Source: an uncultured Ruminococcus sp. (GTDB lineage: Bacteria > Bacillota > Clostridia > Oscillospirales > Acutalibacteraceae). From it: 7,491 bases of DNA. Shown here in pieces: positions 1 to 7,165 of this stretch. The notes under the pieces were generated by a model. The model ran no database searches, was not told the DNA's origin, and saw only the letters and a program-made list of their open reading frames with translations. The translations under genes were made by a program, and so were the position numbers. The stretch lies in contig CATOLC010000038.1 in assembly GCA_951800855.1 (NCBI GenBank), positions 1 through 7,491 of the forward strand, given 5' to 3'. How positions within the stretch are numbered: position 1 is the stretch's first letter; each line of letters opens with the position of its first letter.

Positions 1-162
1 TATGATACTGAACCTTACAAACGTAGCAATGAAGTTGAACGCTTTTTTCTTCGTCTTAAGCGATTTTGCAAAGTTTTTACTTGCTATGACAAACTTGATG
101 TTATCTATCTTTCTGTTGTAACTTTAGTTTTAATCTTTGATTCACTTTTATGTAAACACGAT
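1..162 (+). mobile_element. IS5-family insertion sequence copy 1, 3' end
   Basis: This is the right-hand end of a second copy of the same insertion sequence that lies at 985-1802, in the opposite orientation. The end is placed by a degenerate terminal repeat at 147-162 (TTTATGTAAACACGAT), which resembles the outer repeat of copy 2 read from the other end (TTTATATGAACACGCT at 1787-1802). The two copies also share CGATTTAA across the boundary, so the exact last base is uncertain by several bases. The other end is beyond the window. Confidence 0.7.
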
Positions 163-171
163 TTAATGTAA
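1..171 (+). pseudogene. IS5-family transposase, C-terminal end (cut by window edge)
   Basis: The frame is open from the first base and gives 56 residues before a TAA stop at 169-171. It contains the family's third catalytic block: a glutamate at residue 13 in an E-R-F-F-L-R-L-K run, then Y-D-K-L and a hydrophobic tail. This is the end of the DDE domain of IS5-family (IS427-like) transposases, which cut and join the insertion-sequence ends. The N-terminal part lies outside the window, so intactness cannot be judged. Bases 1-150 are the inverted counterpart of 1146-997, with one difference (position 128). The terminal repeat of the element seems to lie at about 147-162, so the stop codon falls just outside it, in flanking DNA. 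Family assignment is firm; active or decayed status is unknown. Confidence 0.82.
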
Positions 172-219
172 AATTTATTTACTGCTATTCTGTTTCTCTT
201 GGACATTACTCCAAACTAT

Positions 220-876
220 TTATTGGAGAAATTTTTTATCTTCAGGAGATAGCTCAGACTTCAATTCTTCTATTTTATTATAGGCATCTAATAATAAATT
301 CCAACAAGCATCATTACTAGCTTGGTCAGTTTTTCCAATATAAGTATCCATTTTCTTGTCAATTCCTTCAACAAATTTTAATACAGTTTCTACGGCTTTA
401 TCTGTAGAATCTTCTGATTCAGATTGCTTTTCTGGCTTATCCAAACAGCGATTCTTAAGATCATTCAATAAATTTTCTACTACCTTGTGACACAAAAGAA
501 AATTTTTATATATATTCATACATTGCTTTTGATAATTATTTAATTTTTGTACTCTCTTATTCTTATTTACACTAAATCTAAGAGCTCCCATTTCCTTCAG
601 TCTCTTATTAGTCTCTGTAATATTTTGTTTAACTGTATTGCTCGTAATTTTCAAATGCTTAATTGTATCTTCTGCCTGTGTGCATTTTTCTAAATTAGTT
701 CCAATTAATTTTTTAATTTCAGACGTTTTATTGTGTTTAGCCACTTCTCTATACTTTTTCGTCAAATCATCTACAGTTTTTTCTAACTTTCCAGCCAAAC
801 TCTCTATTGCTGTTAGTTTAGAAATTAATCCATCGGTAATGTCAATGTGTATTTCTATTGGGCTTTTTTCGTTCAT
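220..876 (-). CDS. Hypothetical 218-aa helical (coiled-coil-like) protein between inverted IS copies
   Basis: I do not recognise this family. The ATG at 876-874 has a purine-rich AGAAAGAG six bases upstream, and the gene ends with TAA at 222-220. The protein is lysine- and glutamate-rich, with no signal peptide and no membrane segment, so it is probably cytosolic or secreted by a non-Sec route. Four long amphipathic helices can be read at about residues 16-47, 52-96, 106-144 and 159-208, with hydrophobic residues at heptad-like spacing. An acidic, serine-rich linker lies near 150-158. There are five cysteines (65, 119, 129, 144, 191). The layout of the first three helices, and an R-V-Q-K-L-N-N-Y-Q-K-type start of the third, loosely recall syntaxin Habc bundles; this is visual only. 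It starts 27 bp after the read-through end of the neighbouring transposase frame and is about 32% GC. Generic coiled-coil or phage/plasmid origin are the alternatives. Confidence 0.72.
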   Translation of the reverse strand: MNEKSPIEIHIDITDGLISKLTAIESLAGKLEKTVDDLTKKYREVAKHNKTSEIKKLIGTNLEKCTQAEDTIKHLKITSNTVKQNITETNKRLKEMGALRFSVNKNKRVQKLNNYQKQCMNIYKNFLLCHKVVENLLNDLKNRCLDKPEKQSESEDSTDKAVETVLKFVEGIDKKMDTYIGKTDQASNDACWNLLLDAYNKIEELKSELSPEDKKFLQ

Positions 877-882
877 TTCAAT

Positions 883-890
883 CTCTTTCT
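883..890 (-). promoter_or_regulatory. Putative ribosome binding site of the 218-aa gene
   Basis: On the minus strand the purine-rich AGAAAGAG ends six bases before the ATG. It is a weak Shine-Dalgarno match, but it is the only candidate and supports this start codon. Confidence 0.4.
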
Positions 891-984
891 TTCTAAAAAA
901 TATTTAACTTTTCAAAATTGCACCTATATAAATTAGCTTTTCTACTATATGTAATAACAGCACCTTCTTTTTAGTTTTATTTAA

Positions 985-1000
985 ATCGGATTCATATAAA
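985..1000. repeat. Terminal inverted repeat of IS copy 2, 3' end of transposase side
   Basis: ATCGGATTCATATAAA pairs with the reverse complement of 1787-1802 (AGCGTGTTCATATAAA): ten inner bases are exact and the outer six are partly matched. The outer boundary is uncertain by a few bases. Confidence 0.55.
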
Positions 1001-1146
1001 AGTGAATCAAAGATTAAAGCTAAAGTTACAACAGAAAGATAGATAACATCAAGTTTGTCATAGCAAGTAAAAACTTTGCAAAATCGCTTAAGACGAAGAA
1101 AAAAGCGTTCAACTTCATTGCTACGTTTGTAAGGTTCAGTATCATA
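997..1146 (-). repeat. Inverted copy of bases 1-150 (IS transposase 3' ends)
   Basis: The reverse complement of this segment equals bases 1-150 at 149 of 150 positions, differing only at position 128 (T in copy 1, C in copy 2). Immediately past it the two copies diverge at the terminal repeat. The pair forms a long inverted repeat with about 846 bases between its arms. The real repeat probably continues beyond the left window edge. Confidence 0.9.
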
Positions 1147-1385
1147 TTCCCAAGGTATTTTTCTGTTTTTCTTCGGAGGAACAATAGTAATAAATACCTG
1201 CCTAAGTACAATAGTCCGAGTTTTGTCATCTTCGTAAGCACGGTCCATAAGTAAGTGACATCCAGCCTTACAGTTAAGCGAATTAATAAGTTTCCGGCTT
1301 TATGGTGCGTCGTGACGATTTCCAGCTGAAAGTTGAATTTTTAATGCGAATTTCTCAGATGTACAAACCGCATATATCTTTGTCG

Positions 1386-1748
1386 TTAGTCCCCATTTGA
1401 GCGACCAATACTTTGATCTCCGCTTGTTTTTCTGGCCCCAGAAGCATTAGGGTGTACCTTGATGCTGGTTCTGTCCAAACACAAAATTTCCCCTTTAATG
1501 TCAATAAGATTCTGTTTTTGAAGCTCTTGAAAAATCCGTTGTATAGTTCCGCTTTTTGTCCATCTGCTAAATCTCATATAAATCATGTGCCAGTTTCCGA
1601 ATTCTTTTGGCAATGCCCTCCACTTGTAGCCATTTTCTATTATATACAATAATCCATTTAGGAATTGTTGATTTGATATCTTTGCTGGTTCTCTCTCGAT
1701 TAGCATGAGATTTTTTATCTTTTCAATCTGTTTTTTATTTATTTTCAT
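1386..1748 (-). pseudogene. IS5-family transposase, N-terminal fragment of copy 2
   Basis: These 120 residues are the N-terminal part of an IS427-like transposase. The DNA-binding N-terminal domain is followed by the block G-Y-K-W-R-A-L-P-K-E-F-G-N-W-H. The first catalytic aspartate is Asp92 in L-C-L-D-R-T-S-I-K-V-H-P, and the fragment ends with Q-S-I-G-R-S-N-G. The family normally continues G-G-L-T-T-K-I; here that text is in the -1 frame and this frame ends at TAA (1388-1386). Adding one G to the four-G run at 1391-1394 restores the expected N-G-G-L-T-T-K reading, which argues for a simple one-base loss rather than programmed frameshifting. No Shine-Dalgarno sequence precedes the ATG at 1748. 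Confidence 0.8.
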
Positions 1749-1754
1749 ATCACA

Positions 1755-1783
1755 ATTATATCTGACTTTCGCCGAATTGTTAT
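1755..1783 (-). promoter_or_regulatory. Possible promoter of the IS transposase
   Basis: On the minus strand a perfect -10 hexamer TATAAT (1760-1755) is preceded by 17 bases and an imperfect -35 hexamer ATAACA (1783-1778, four of six consensus bases). Only six bases separate the -10 box from the ATG at 1748, so transcription would begin at or near the start codon. That fits the lack of a ribosome binding site there. It lies just inside the terminal repeat. Confidence 0.35.
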
Positions 1784-1786
1784 CTC

Positions 1787-1802
1787 TTTATATGAACACG
1801 CT
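1787..1802. repeat. Terminal inverted repeat of IS copy 2, 5' end of transposase side
   Basis: TTTATATGAACACGCT lies upstream of the transposase start on the minus strand and is the partner of the repeat at 985-1000. The copy 1 end at 147-162 resembles it as well, which supports its being the element's terminus. Confidence 0.55.
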
Positions 1803-1867
1803 ATAGATATCTAAACAAGTTCAGCCATCCAAAATTTTTGTTACATAAAATCAAAATTAACAATTAG
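1803..1867. other. Spacer between rpoC and the IS, no strong terminator
   Basis: This 65-bp AT-rich stretch separates the rpoC stop from the outer IS repeat. It holds a 10-bp palindrome TAGATATCTA (1804-1813) and a weak A/T-only hairpin at about 1833-1858 (AATTTTG pairing with CAAAAATT). Neither has the GC stem plus T-run of a convincing intrinsic terminator on the minus strand, so transcription from rpoC may run into the IS. Confidence 0.4.
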
Positions 1868-4800
1868 TTATATAACATAACTTTCCTTTAAGCTGGAAGT
1901 CCCTTTAGCAATATCTTCAAATGATTTTATTTCGCTCTTTTTAATCATAACGTCACTATACATGTGTATTCCTGTTCCTGCGGGTAAGAGTTTTCCTATT
2001 ATAACATTTTCTTTCAAACCAATCAAAGGATCTATTTTCCCTTTTATCGCTGCATCTGTAAGTACTTTTGTAGTTTCCTGGAAAGAGGCCGCAGAAAGGA
2101 ATGAATCTGTGGCAAGCGACGCTTTTGTTATACCTAAAAGAATCGGAATGTAAGATGCCTCTTTTAAATCTTCTTCCCCGTTTTCTATTCTTTCTCTTAT
2201 TTTTCTGTTTTCTTTATTTAAATCTGACTTATCTACCACTGAATTCGGCAAAAGCTGGGTATCCCCACCGTCTGTGATTCTAACTTTTCTCATCATTTGC
2301 CGGACTATTACCTCAATGTGCTTATCGTTAATATCAACGCCCTGCATCCTATATACTCTTTGAACTTCTTGGATCAAATAAGCTTCCACTGCTTCTGAAC
2401 CTTTGATTGCCAGCACATCATGAGGATTAACCGAACCTTCCGTAAGCATATCTCCGGCTTCGATTTCCTGACCATCCTCTATACATACACGTGAGCCATA
2501 CGGAATCAAATACGTTTTCTGCTCTCCAGTTTCAAAATTAGAAACTACAACGTGGCGATTTTTCTTAATCTCTTCAAATTTGACAACGCCTGCAATTTCA
2601 CTAATAATCGCCAAACGCTTAGGCTTTCTCCCCTCAAAAAGTTCCTCTATTCTCGGCAAACCCTGAGTTATATCTTCTTCACTCGCCACACCTCCTGTAT
2701 GGAAAGTTCTCATTGTTAACTGAGTTCCTGGTTCACCAATCGACTGTGCTGCAATAATTCCTATTGCCTCTCCTATCGCAACTGGCATTCCATTTGCAAG
2801 GTTTGCACCATAACATTTTTTACAAACTCCATATCGAGACTGACAGTTTAATATCGATCTAACCTTTATTTTCTGTACTCTTTTGCTGATTATCTCTGCA
2901 TCTTCGTCTCCCATAAGCTTATCCTTGGAAATGAGCACTTCCCCTGTCTCAGAGTCCTTAAAGTCTTCGCACAAATAACGGCCTATGAGCCTTTCTTTAA
3001 AGCTTTCTATCGATTCTTTGCCATCTTTTATTTCGAAAACAGTTATTCCTTCATGTGCTCCGCAGTCATCTTCCCGGATTATAACATCCTGCGAAACATC
3101 AACAAGTCTACGGGTCAAATAACCAGAATCCGCAGTACGAAGCGCAGTATCTGCAAGACCTTTTCTAGCTCCTCTGGAAGAAATAAAATATTCAAGAATA
3201 TTAAGTCCTTCACGGTAATTCGCACGAATTGGGATCTCTATGGTAGCACCGGAGGTATTTGCAATGAGTCCACGCATACCTGCAAGCTGTCTTATCTGGC
3301 TCATCGAACCGCGCGCTCCGGAGTCTGCCATCATAAACACTGTGTTGTATTTATCTAAATTCCGTTGCAATGCCTCTGCCACATCTCCGGTTGCCTTATC
3401 CCACACCTTAAGCACATGTATTCTTCTTTCGTTGTCTGAAATAAGTCCTCTTCTGAAATTTTTCAAAATAACATCAATTTTTTGCTCTGCTTCGGATATA
3501 ATATCCTTTTTAGCTGGAGGAATGACAGCATCTCCTACTGCAATTGTTATTGCCCCTTTAGTGGAATATTTATACCCTAAAGACTTGATTTTATCTAAGA
3601 CTTTCGATGTTTCCTGAGTCCCGTGAACCTTGATACATTTATCAACTATAGTCTGAAGCTGTTTTTTATTAACTAAATAATCAACTTCAAACTTAAATTT
3701 ATTTTCTGATTTTGTCCTGTCAACTATCCCCAAATCCTGAGGAATTGACTGATTAAAAATTATTCTTCCGGCAGTAGTCTCTATTAAATTAAATATTTCT
3801 TTACCATTTATTTTTTCGGAACATCTTACTTTTATAGGAGCATGAAGGCCGATATCTTTTGCATCGTAGGCCATAAGAGCTTCATTAGCATCACGGAAAA
3901 CCTTATTTTTCCCCTGCTCATCATCTTTTATCATAGTTAGATAATAGGCTCCAAGCACCATATCTTGAGTGGGGACAACAACCGGTCTCCCGTCAGACGG
4001 TTTCAATAAATTTTCAGCAGCTAACATTAAAAATCTTGCTTCAGACTGTGCTTCCGCAGATAAAGGTACATGTACCGCCATCTGGTCTCCATCGAAGTCA
4101 GCATTATATGCAGAACAGACCAATGGATGAAGCTTTAATGCTCTTCCTTCCACCAAAACTGGCTCAAACGCCTGAATTCCCAATCTATGCAGGGTAGGAG
4201 CACGGTTCAGAAGTACTGGGTGTCCCTTTATAACTGTTTCTAATGCATCCCAGACTTCCGGTTTTGTTCTATCCACCGCTTTTCTCGCCGCTTTTATATT
4301 GTTTACTGCCCCTGTCTCCACAAGCCTTTTCATTACAAAAGGTTTAAAGAGCTCTAACGCCATCTCCTTCGGGAGTCCGCACTGATAAATTTTAAGTTCT
4401 GGTCCAACCACAATAACTGAACGTCCTGAATAATCCACACGTTTACCCAAAAGATTTTGCCTAAACCTACCCTGCTTTCCCTTAAGCATATCTGAAAGCG
4501 ACTTCAAAGAACGGTTGTTAGGTCCAGTTACCGGCCGACCTCTTCTCCCATTGTCTATCAAGGCATCAACCGATTCTTGAAGCATTCTTTTTTCATTTCT
4601 AATAATTATTTCCGGTGCTCCCAGATCCATAAGGCGTTTTAGCCTGTTATTTCTGTTTATTACTCTTCTATAAAGGTCATTTAAATCTGAGGTTGCAAAT
4701 CGTCCACCGTCTAATTGAACCATAGGACGCAAATCTGGAGGAATAACCGGAAGTACAGTAAGGATCATCCATTCAGGTCTATTCCCGGAGAGACGAAAAG

Positions 4801-5443
4801 CCTCGACTACTTCCAATCTTTTAAGAATTCTTAATTTCTTTTGCCCTGATGCAGTTTCCAAATCTTCTTTTATTTCCTGTGAAAGATGTTCAAGGTCAAT
4901 TTCGCTTAAAAGCTTCTCTATAGCTTCTGCACCCATCCCGGCCTCAAATTCATCGCCATACTTTTCACGCATATCTCTATATTCTTTTTCGCTTAAAAAT
5001 TGTTGTTTCATAAGCTCTTTTACATTTCCAGGATTTATTACAACATACACAGAAAAATAAAGTACTTTTTCGAGCATCCGTGGTGAAATATCTAAAATAA
5101 GCCCCATTCTAGACGGAATTCCTTTGAAATACCATATATGAGAAACCGGTGCAGCAAGCTCGATATGCCCCATCCGTTCACGGCGCACCTTGGATTTGGT
5201 TACCTCAACTCCGCATCTATCGCAAATCTTGCCCTTATAGCGAATTCTTTTATATTTTCCGCAGTGACATTCCCAATCCTTCTGCGGGCCAAAAATCCTT
5301 TCGCAAAAAAGCCCATCGCTTTCCGGCTTCAGCGTTCTATAATTTATTGTCTCTGGCTTTTTCACTTCCCCATAAGACCATTCCAGAATTTTTTCCGGAG
5401 AAGCCAGCCCTATTTTCATCGAATTAAACATCTTGAAATCCAT
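1868..5443 (-). CDS. rpoC: DNA-directed RNA polymerase subunit beta'
   Basis: This is the complete largest subunit (1191 aa) of the transcribing core enzyme; it forms the clamp and half of the active centre. The N-terminal zinc site is C59, C61, C74 and C77. Switch and lid text (V-D-Y-S-G-R-S) lies near 336-342. The metal-binding loop N-A-D-F-D-G-D-Q-M spans 447-455, with D449, D451 and D453 holding the catalytic magnesium. The bridge helix is at about 745-785, and the second zinc site is C794, C867, C874 and C877. The trigger loop is near 900-920 with His915. There is no large insert in the trigger loop, as is usual for Bacillota. The ATG at 5443 is backed by AAGGGG seven bases upstream. In-frame ATGs at residues 5 and 9 are less well placed. 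It follows rpoB by 27 bp, so the two are surely co-transcribed. All key residues are present and the gene appears intact. No rpsL follows; an insertion sequence lies 65 bp downstream. Confidence 0.98.
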   Translation of the reverse strand: MDFKMFNSMKIGLASPEKILEWSYGEVKKPETINYRTLKPESDGLFCERIFGPQKDWECHCGKYKRIRYKGKICDRCGVEVTKSKVRRERMGHIELAAPVSHIWYFKGIPSRMGLILDISPRMLEKVLYFSVYVVINPGNVKELMKQQFLSEKEYRDMREKYGDEFEAGMGAEAIEKLLSEIDLEHLSQEIKEDLETASGQKKLRILKRLEVVEAFRLSGNRPEWMILTVLPVIPPDLRPMVQLDGGRFATSDLNDLYRRVINRNNRLKRLMDLGAPEIIIRNEKRMLQESVDALIDNGRRGRPVTGPNNRSLKSLSDMLKGKQGRFRQNLLGKRVDYSGRSVIVVGPELKIYQCGLPKEMALELFKPFVMKRLVETGAVNNIKAARKAVDRTKPEVWDALETVIKGHPVLLNRAPTLHRLGIQAFEPVLVEGRALKLHPLVCSAYNADFDGDQMAVHVPLSAEAQSEARFLMLAAENLLKPSDGRPVVVPTQDMVLGAYYLTMIKDDEQGKNKVFRDANEALMAYDAKDIGLHAPIKVRCSEKINGKEIFNLIETTAGRIIFNQSIPQDLGIVDRTKSENKFKFEVDYLVNKKQLQTIVDKCIKVHGTQETSKVLDKIKSLGYKYSTKGAITIAVGDAVIPPAKKDIISEAEQKIDVILKNFRRGLISDNERRIHVLKVWDKATGDVAEALQRNLDKYNTVFMMADSGARGSMSQIRQLAGMRGLIANTSGATIEIPIRANYREGLNILEYFISSRGARKGLADTALRTADSGYLTRRLVDVSQDVIIREDDCGAHEGITVFEIKDGKESIESFKERLIGRYLCEDFKDSETGEVLISKDKLMGDEDAEIISKRVQKIKVRSILNCQSRYGVCKKCYGANLANGMPVAIGEAIGIIAAQSIGEPGTQLTMRTFHTGGVASEEDITQGLPRIEELFEGRKPKRLAIISEIAGVVKFEEIKKNRHVVVSNFETGEQKTYLIPYGSRVCIEDGQEIEAGDMLTEGSVNPHDVLAIKGSEAVEAYLIQEVQRVYRMQGVDINDKHIEVIVRQMMRKVRITDGGDTQLLPNSVVDKSDLNKENRKIRERIENGEEDLKEASYIPILLGITKASLATDSFLSAASFQETTKVLTDAAIKGKIDPLIGLKENVIIGKLLPAGTGIHMYSDVMIKKSEIKSFEDIAKGTSSLKESYVI

Positions 5444-5450
5444 ATTATAG

Positions 5451-5456
5451 CCCCTT
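5451..5456 (-). promoter_or_regulatory. Ribosome binding site of rpoC
   Basis: AAGGGG on the minus strand stands seven bases before the ATG at 5443-5441, inside the 27-bp rpoB-rpoC gap. It selects this start over the internal ATGs four and eight codons later. Confidence 0.65.
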
Positions 5457-5470
5457 AATTGTTTATTTTT

Positions 5471-7156
5471 CTAAAATACATCGGCACCAGACTCATGAAT
5501 CTCTTCTATATCATCCAGAATCAGGTCGTCTCCTTCAATATCAAACTCATCCTCTGAAAACCCATCATCTATAGTTTGAGCCTCGGAAACAATTTCATTC
5601 TTTATCTCAAGACCTATATTATCGTTCTCCTCAAAATCCCTTCTTAAATCTATCTCATTATCATCTTTATCAAGTATAGCCACATCCAATGCCATGGACT
5701 GAAGCTCCTTAATAAGCACTTTACAAGCTTCGGGAATTCCAGGTTTAGGAAGATTCTGCCCTTTAACAATTGCTTCGTACGTCTTGACCCTCCCAACAAC
5801 ATCATCAGATTTTACTGTAAGAATTTCCTGCAAAGTATAAGCTGCTCCATAGGCTTCCAATGCCCAGACTTCCATCTCTCCAAAACGCTGACCTCCAAAT
5901 TGTGCTTTTCCTCCAAGAGGCTGCTGTGTAACCAAAGAATACGGCCCTGTGGAACGTGCATGAATTTTATCATCAACTAAATGGTGAAGTTTAAGATAAT
6001 ACATGTATCCTACTGTAACAGGATTGTCAAAGTCCTCTCCTGTTCTGCCGTCACGCAGTCTAATCTTTCCATCTTCTCGGTTCCCTGTTTCTTTAAAACA
6101 TTCAAAAATATCCTTTTCGTGGGCACCATCGAAAACCGGAGTCATCACCTTCCAGCCCAAAGCCTTGGCTGCATATCCCAAATGCACCTCCAGAACCTGG
6201 CCTATATTCATACGTGACGGTACTCCCAAGGGATTCAGTACAATATCAAGAGGAGTTCCGTCCGGTAAAAACGGCATATCTTCAACCGGCAAAATTCTAG
6301 AAACAACACCTTTGTTCCCGTGACGCCCTGCCATTTTATCACCGGCAGATATCTTTCTCTTTTGTGCTACATAGCACCTTATTATTTTATTAACTCCTGC
6401 TGGAAGCTCTTCTCTATGTGTTTCTCTTGTGAATACTTTCACGTCCACAACTATCCCATATCCTCCATGGGGAACTCTAAGCGAAGTATCTCTAACCTCT
6501 CTTGCTTTCTCTCCAAATATCGCTCTTAGCAGTCTTTCTTCGGCAGTAAGCTCCGTTTCACCTTTTGGCGTCACTTTGCCAACTAAAATATCCCCAGCCT
6601 TAACCTCAGCCCCTACTCTTATAATCCCATTTTCATCTAAATCTTTCAGTAAATCTTCATTAACATTGGGTATATCTCTTGTTATTTCTTCGGGGCCTAG
6701 TTTTGTATCTCTGGCTTGAATTTCATGCTTTTCTATATGAATTGATGTATAAACATCATCTCGCACAATCTTCTCACTAATAAGGACTGCGTCTTCGTAA
6801 TTGTAACCCTCCCAAGGCATAAATCCTACAAGCACATTTTTTCCCAAACTAATTTCTCCGTTTTTAGTTGCTGGACCATCGGCTAATACTTCACCAGCCA
6901 CAACTCTTTGTCCTTTATCAACTATCGGGACCTGATTTACGCATGTGCTTTGGTTTGAACGCATAAACTTTATAAGTTTAAATCTTTCCTTTTTCCCAGA
7001 ATCATATTTAACTACAATTCTATCGGAACTTACGCTTTCAATTACTCCGTCCTCTTTAGCTAAAATGCAGACTCCAGAATCGACTCCAGCCTGATATTCC
7101 ATTCCCGTCCCAATTATAGGGGCCTCCGTACGAAGCAGAGGAACTGCTTGTTTCTG
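5471..7156 (-). CDS. rpoB: DNA-directed RNA polymerase subunit beta, C-terminal 561 residues (5' part missing)
   Basis: This is the second-largest core subunit of RNA polymerase. RpoB similarity begins exactly at [13 protein letters not shown] (codons from 7156 downward), continues I-I-G-T-G-M-E-Y-Q, and runs to TAG at 5473-5471. Visible blocks are [10 protein letters not shown] in the flap region, then the active-site block [29 protein letters not shown], and the clamp-anchoring [19 protein letters not shown]. The last 60 or so residues form an acidic tail, common in Clostridia. Full-length relatives have about 1200 residues, so roughly the first 640-690, including the rifampicin-binding region, are absent. 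The Met codon at 7102 is internal (G-T-G-M-E-Y is conserved text) and is not a real start. The codon before Q-K-Q is CCG, where Met is expected, and nothing further upstream resembles RpoB: the gene is cut by a junction, not by the window edge. Confidence 0.95.
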   Translation of the reverse strand, partial: QKQAVPLLRTEAPIIGTGMEYQAGVDSGVCILAKEDGVIESVSSDRIVVKYDSGKKERFKLIKFMRSNQSTCVNQVPIVDKGQRVVAGEVLADGPATKNGEISLGKNVLVGFMPWEGYNYEDAVLISEKIVRDDVYTSIHIEKHEIQARDTKLGPEEITRDIPNVNEDLLKDLDENGIIRVGAEVKAGDILVGKVTPKGETELTAEERLLRAIFGEKAREVRDTSLRVPHGGYGIVVDVKVFTRETHREELPAGVNKIIRCYVAQKRKISAGDKMAGRHGNKGVVSRILPVEDMPFLPDGTPLDIVLNPLGVPSRMNIGQVLEVHLGYAAKALGWKVMTPVFDGAHEKDIFECFKETGNREDGKIRLRDGRTGEDFDNPVTVGYMYYLKLHHLVDDKIHARSTGPYSLVTQQPLGGKAQFGGQRFGEMEVWALEAYGAAYTLQEILTVKSDDVVGRVKTYEAIVKGQNLPKPGIPEACKVLIKELQSMALDVAILDKDDNEIDLRRDFEENDNIGLEIKNEIVSEAQTIDDGFSEDEFDIEGDDLILDDIEEIHESGADVF

Positions 7157-7165
7157 CGGCCTCTT
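7150..7165. other. Junction between rpoB and unrelated sequence
   Basis: RpoB codons are recognisable up to CAG at 7156-7154. The preceding triplet is CCG instead of the expected ATG, and all similarity is lost from there on. The bases around GCAGAAAC could belong to either partner, so the exact crossover is uncertain by several bases and may involve microhomology. Assembly or amplification chimerism is the leading explanation; a genomic rearrangement cannot be excluded from sequence alone. Confidence 0.7.

Larger units (their letters stand above)
904..1299 (-). pseudogene. IS5-family transposase, C-terminal fragment of copy 2, reading through the IS end
   Basis: The C-terminal half of the DDE transposase follows the in-frame stop at 1300-1302. 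It includes the second catalytic aspartate block (L-L-M-D-R-A-Y-E-D-D, M codon at 1248-1246), then P-P-K-K-N-R-K, W-E-Y-D and the catalytic glutamate block E-R-F-F-L-R-L-K. The segment before the stop (1303-1392, starting G-L-T-T-K-I) is in the same frame. The ATG at 1248 lies inside the catalytic domain and is unlikely to be a real start. After the terminal repeat the frame continues for roughly 27 residues into flanking DNA and stops at 906-904, so the last part is host sequence, not transposase. It is 149/150 bases identical to copy 1 over 997-1146. Confidence 0.78.
985..1802 (-). mobile_element. IS5-family (IS427-like) insertion sequence copy 2, decayed
   Basis: This is an element of about 818 bp, a usual size for the IS427-like group, carrying one transposase read on the minus strand. 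Degenerate 16-bp terminal inverted repeats can be paired at 985-1000 and 1787-1802. The inner ten bases, TTCATATAAA, are identical, and the outer six match at three positions. The transposase is broken into two frames by a one-base loss in a G run at about 1391-1394 and by an in-frame TAA at 1300-1302, so the copy should not make its own transposase. It could still be moved by an active copy in trans. No clear target-site duplication is visible. It sits 65 bp downstream of rpoC. Confidence 0.75.

Noticed and set aside
638..907. Plus-strand 89-aa hydrophobic frame opposite the 218-aa gene
   Set aside because: Its hydrophobic text is the antisense reading of a lysine/glutamate-rich helical gene, which commonly produces false membrane-like frames.
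1386..1394. Programmed -1 frameshift in the IS transposase
   Set aside because: The site is a plain four-G run without the usual slippery heptamer, adding one G restores the family sequence exactly, and a second in-frame stop downstream would defeat the fusion anyway.
1804..1813. TAGATATCTA palindrome as an operator or integration site
   Set aside because: A 10-bp AT-rich palindrome is easily expected by chance and no second copy or partner gene supports a role.
1833..1858. Intrinsic terminator after rpoC
   Set aside because: The hairpin is all A/T apart from one pair, has a bulge and an 11-base loop, and lacks a following T run on the minus strand.
5138..5458. Plus-strand open frames over rpoC and rpoB (for example 5138-5458, 3240-3617, 6003-6323)
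   Set aside because: They lie antisense to strongly conserved polymerase genes, have no ribosome binding sites that stand out, and encode no recognisable protein.
5471..7102. A free-standing 543-aa RpoB starting at Met 7102
   Set aside because: The Met is in the conserved internal G-T-G-M-E-Y block, and RpoB similarity continues 18 codons upstream to 7156; no ribosome binding site is needed or seen.
7056..7156. Continuation of the right-hand open frame (serine-rich end) into rpoB
   Set aside because: These bases read as highly conserved RpoB in another frame, so the serine-rich text is a by-product of the junction.
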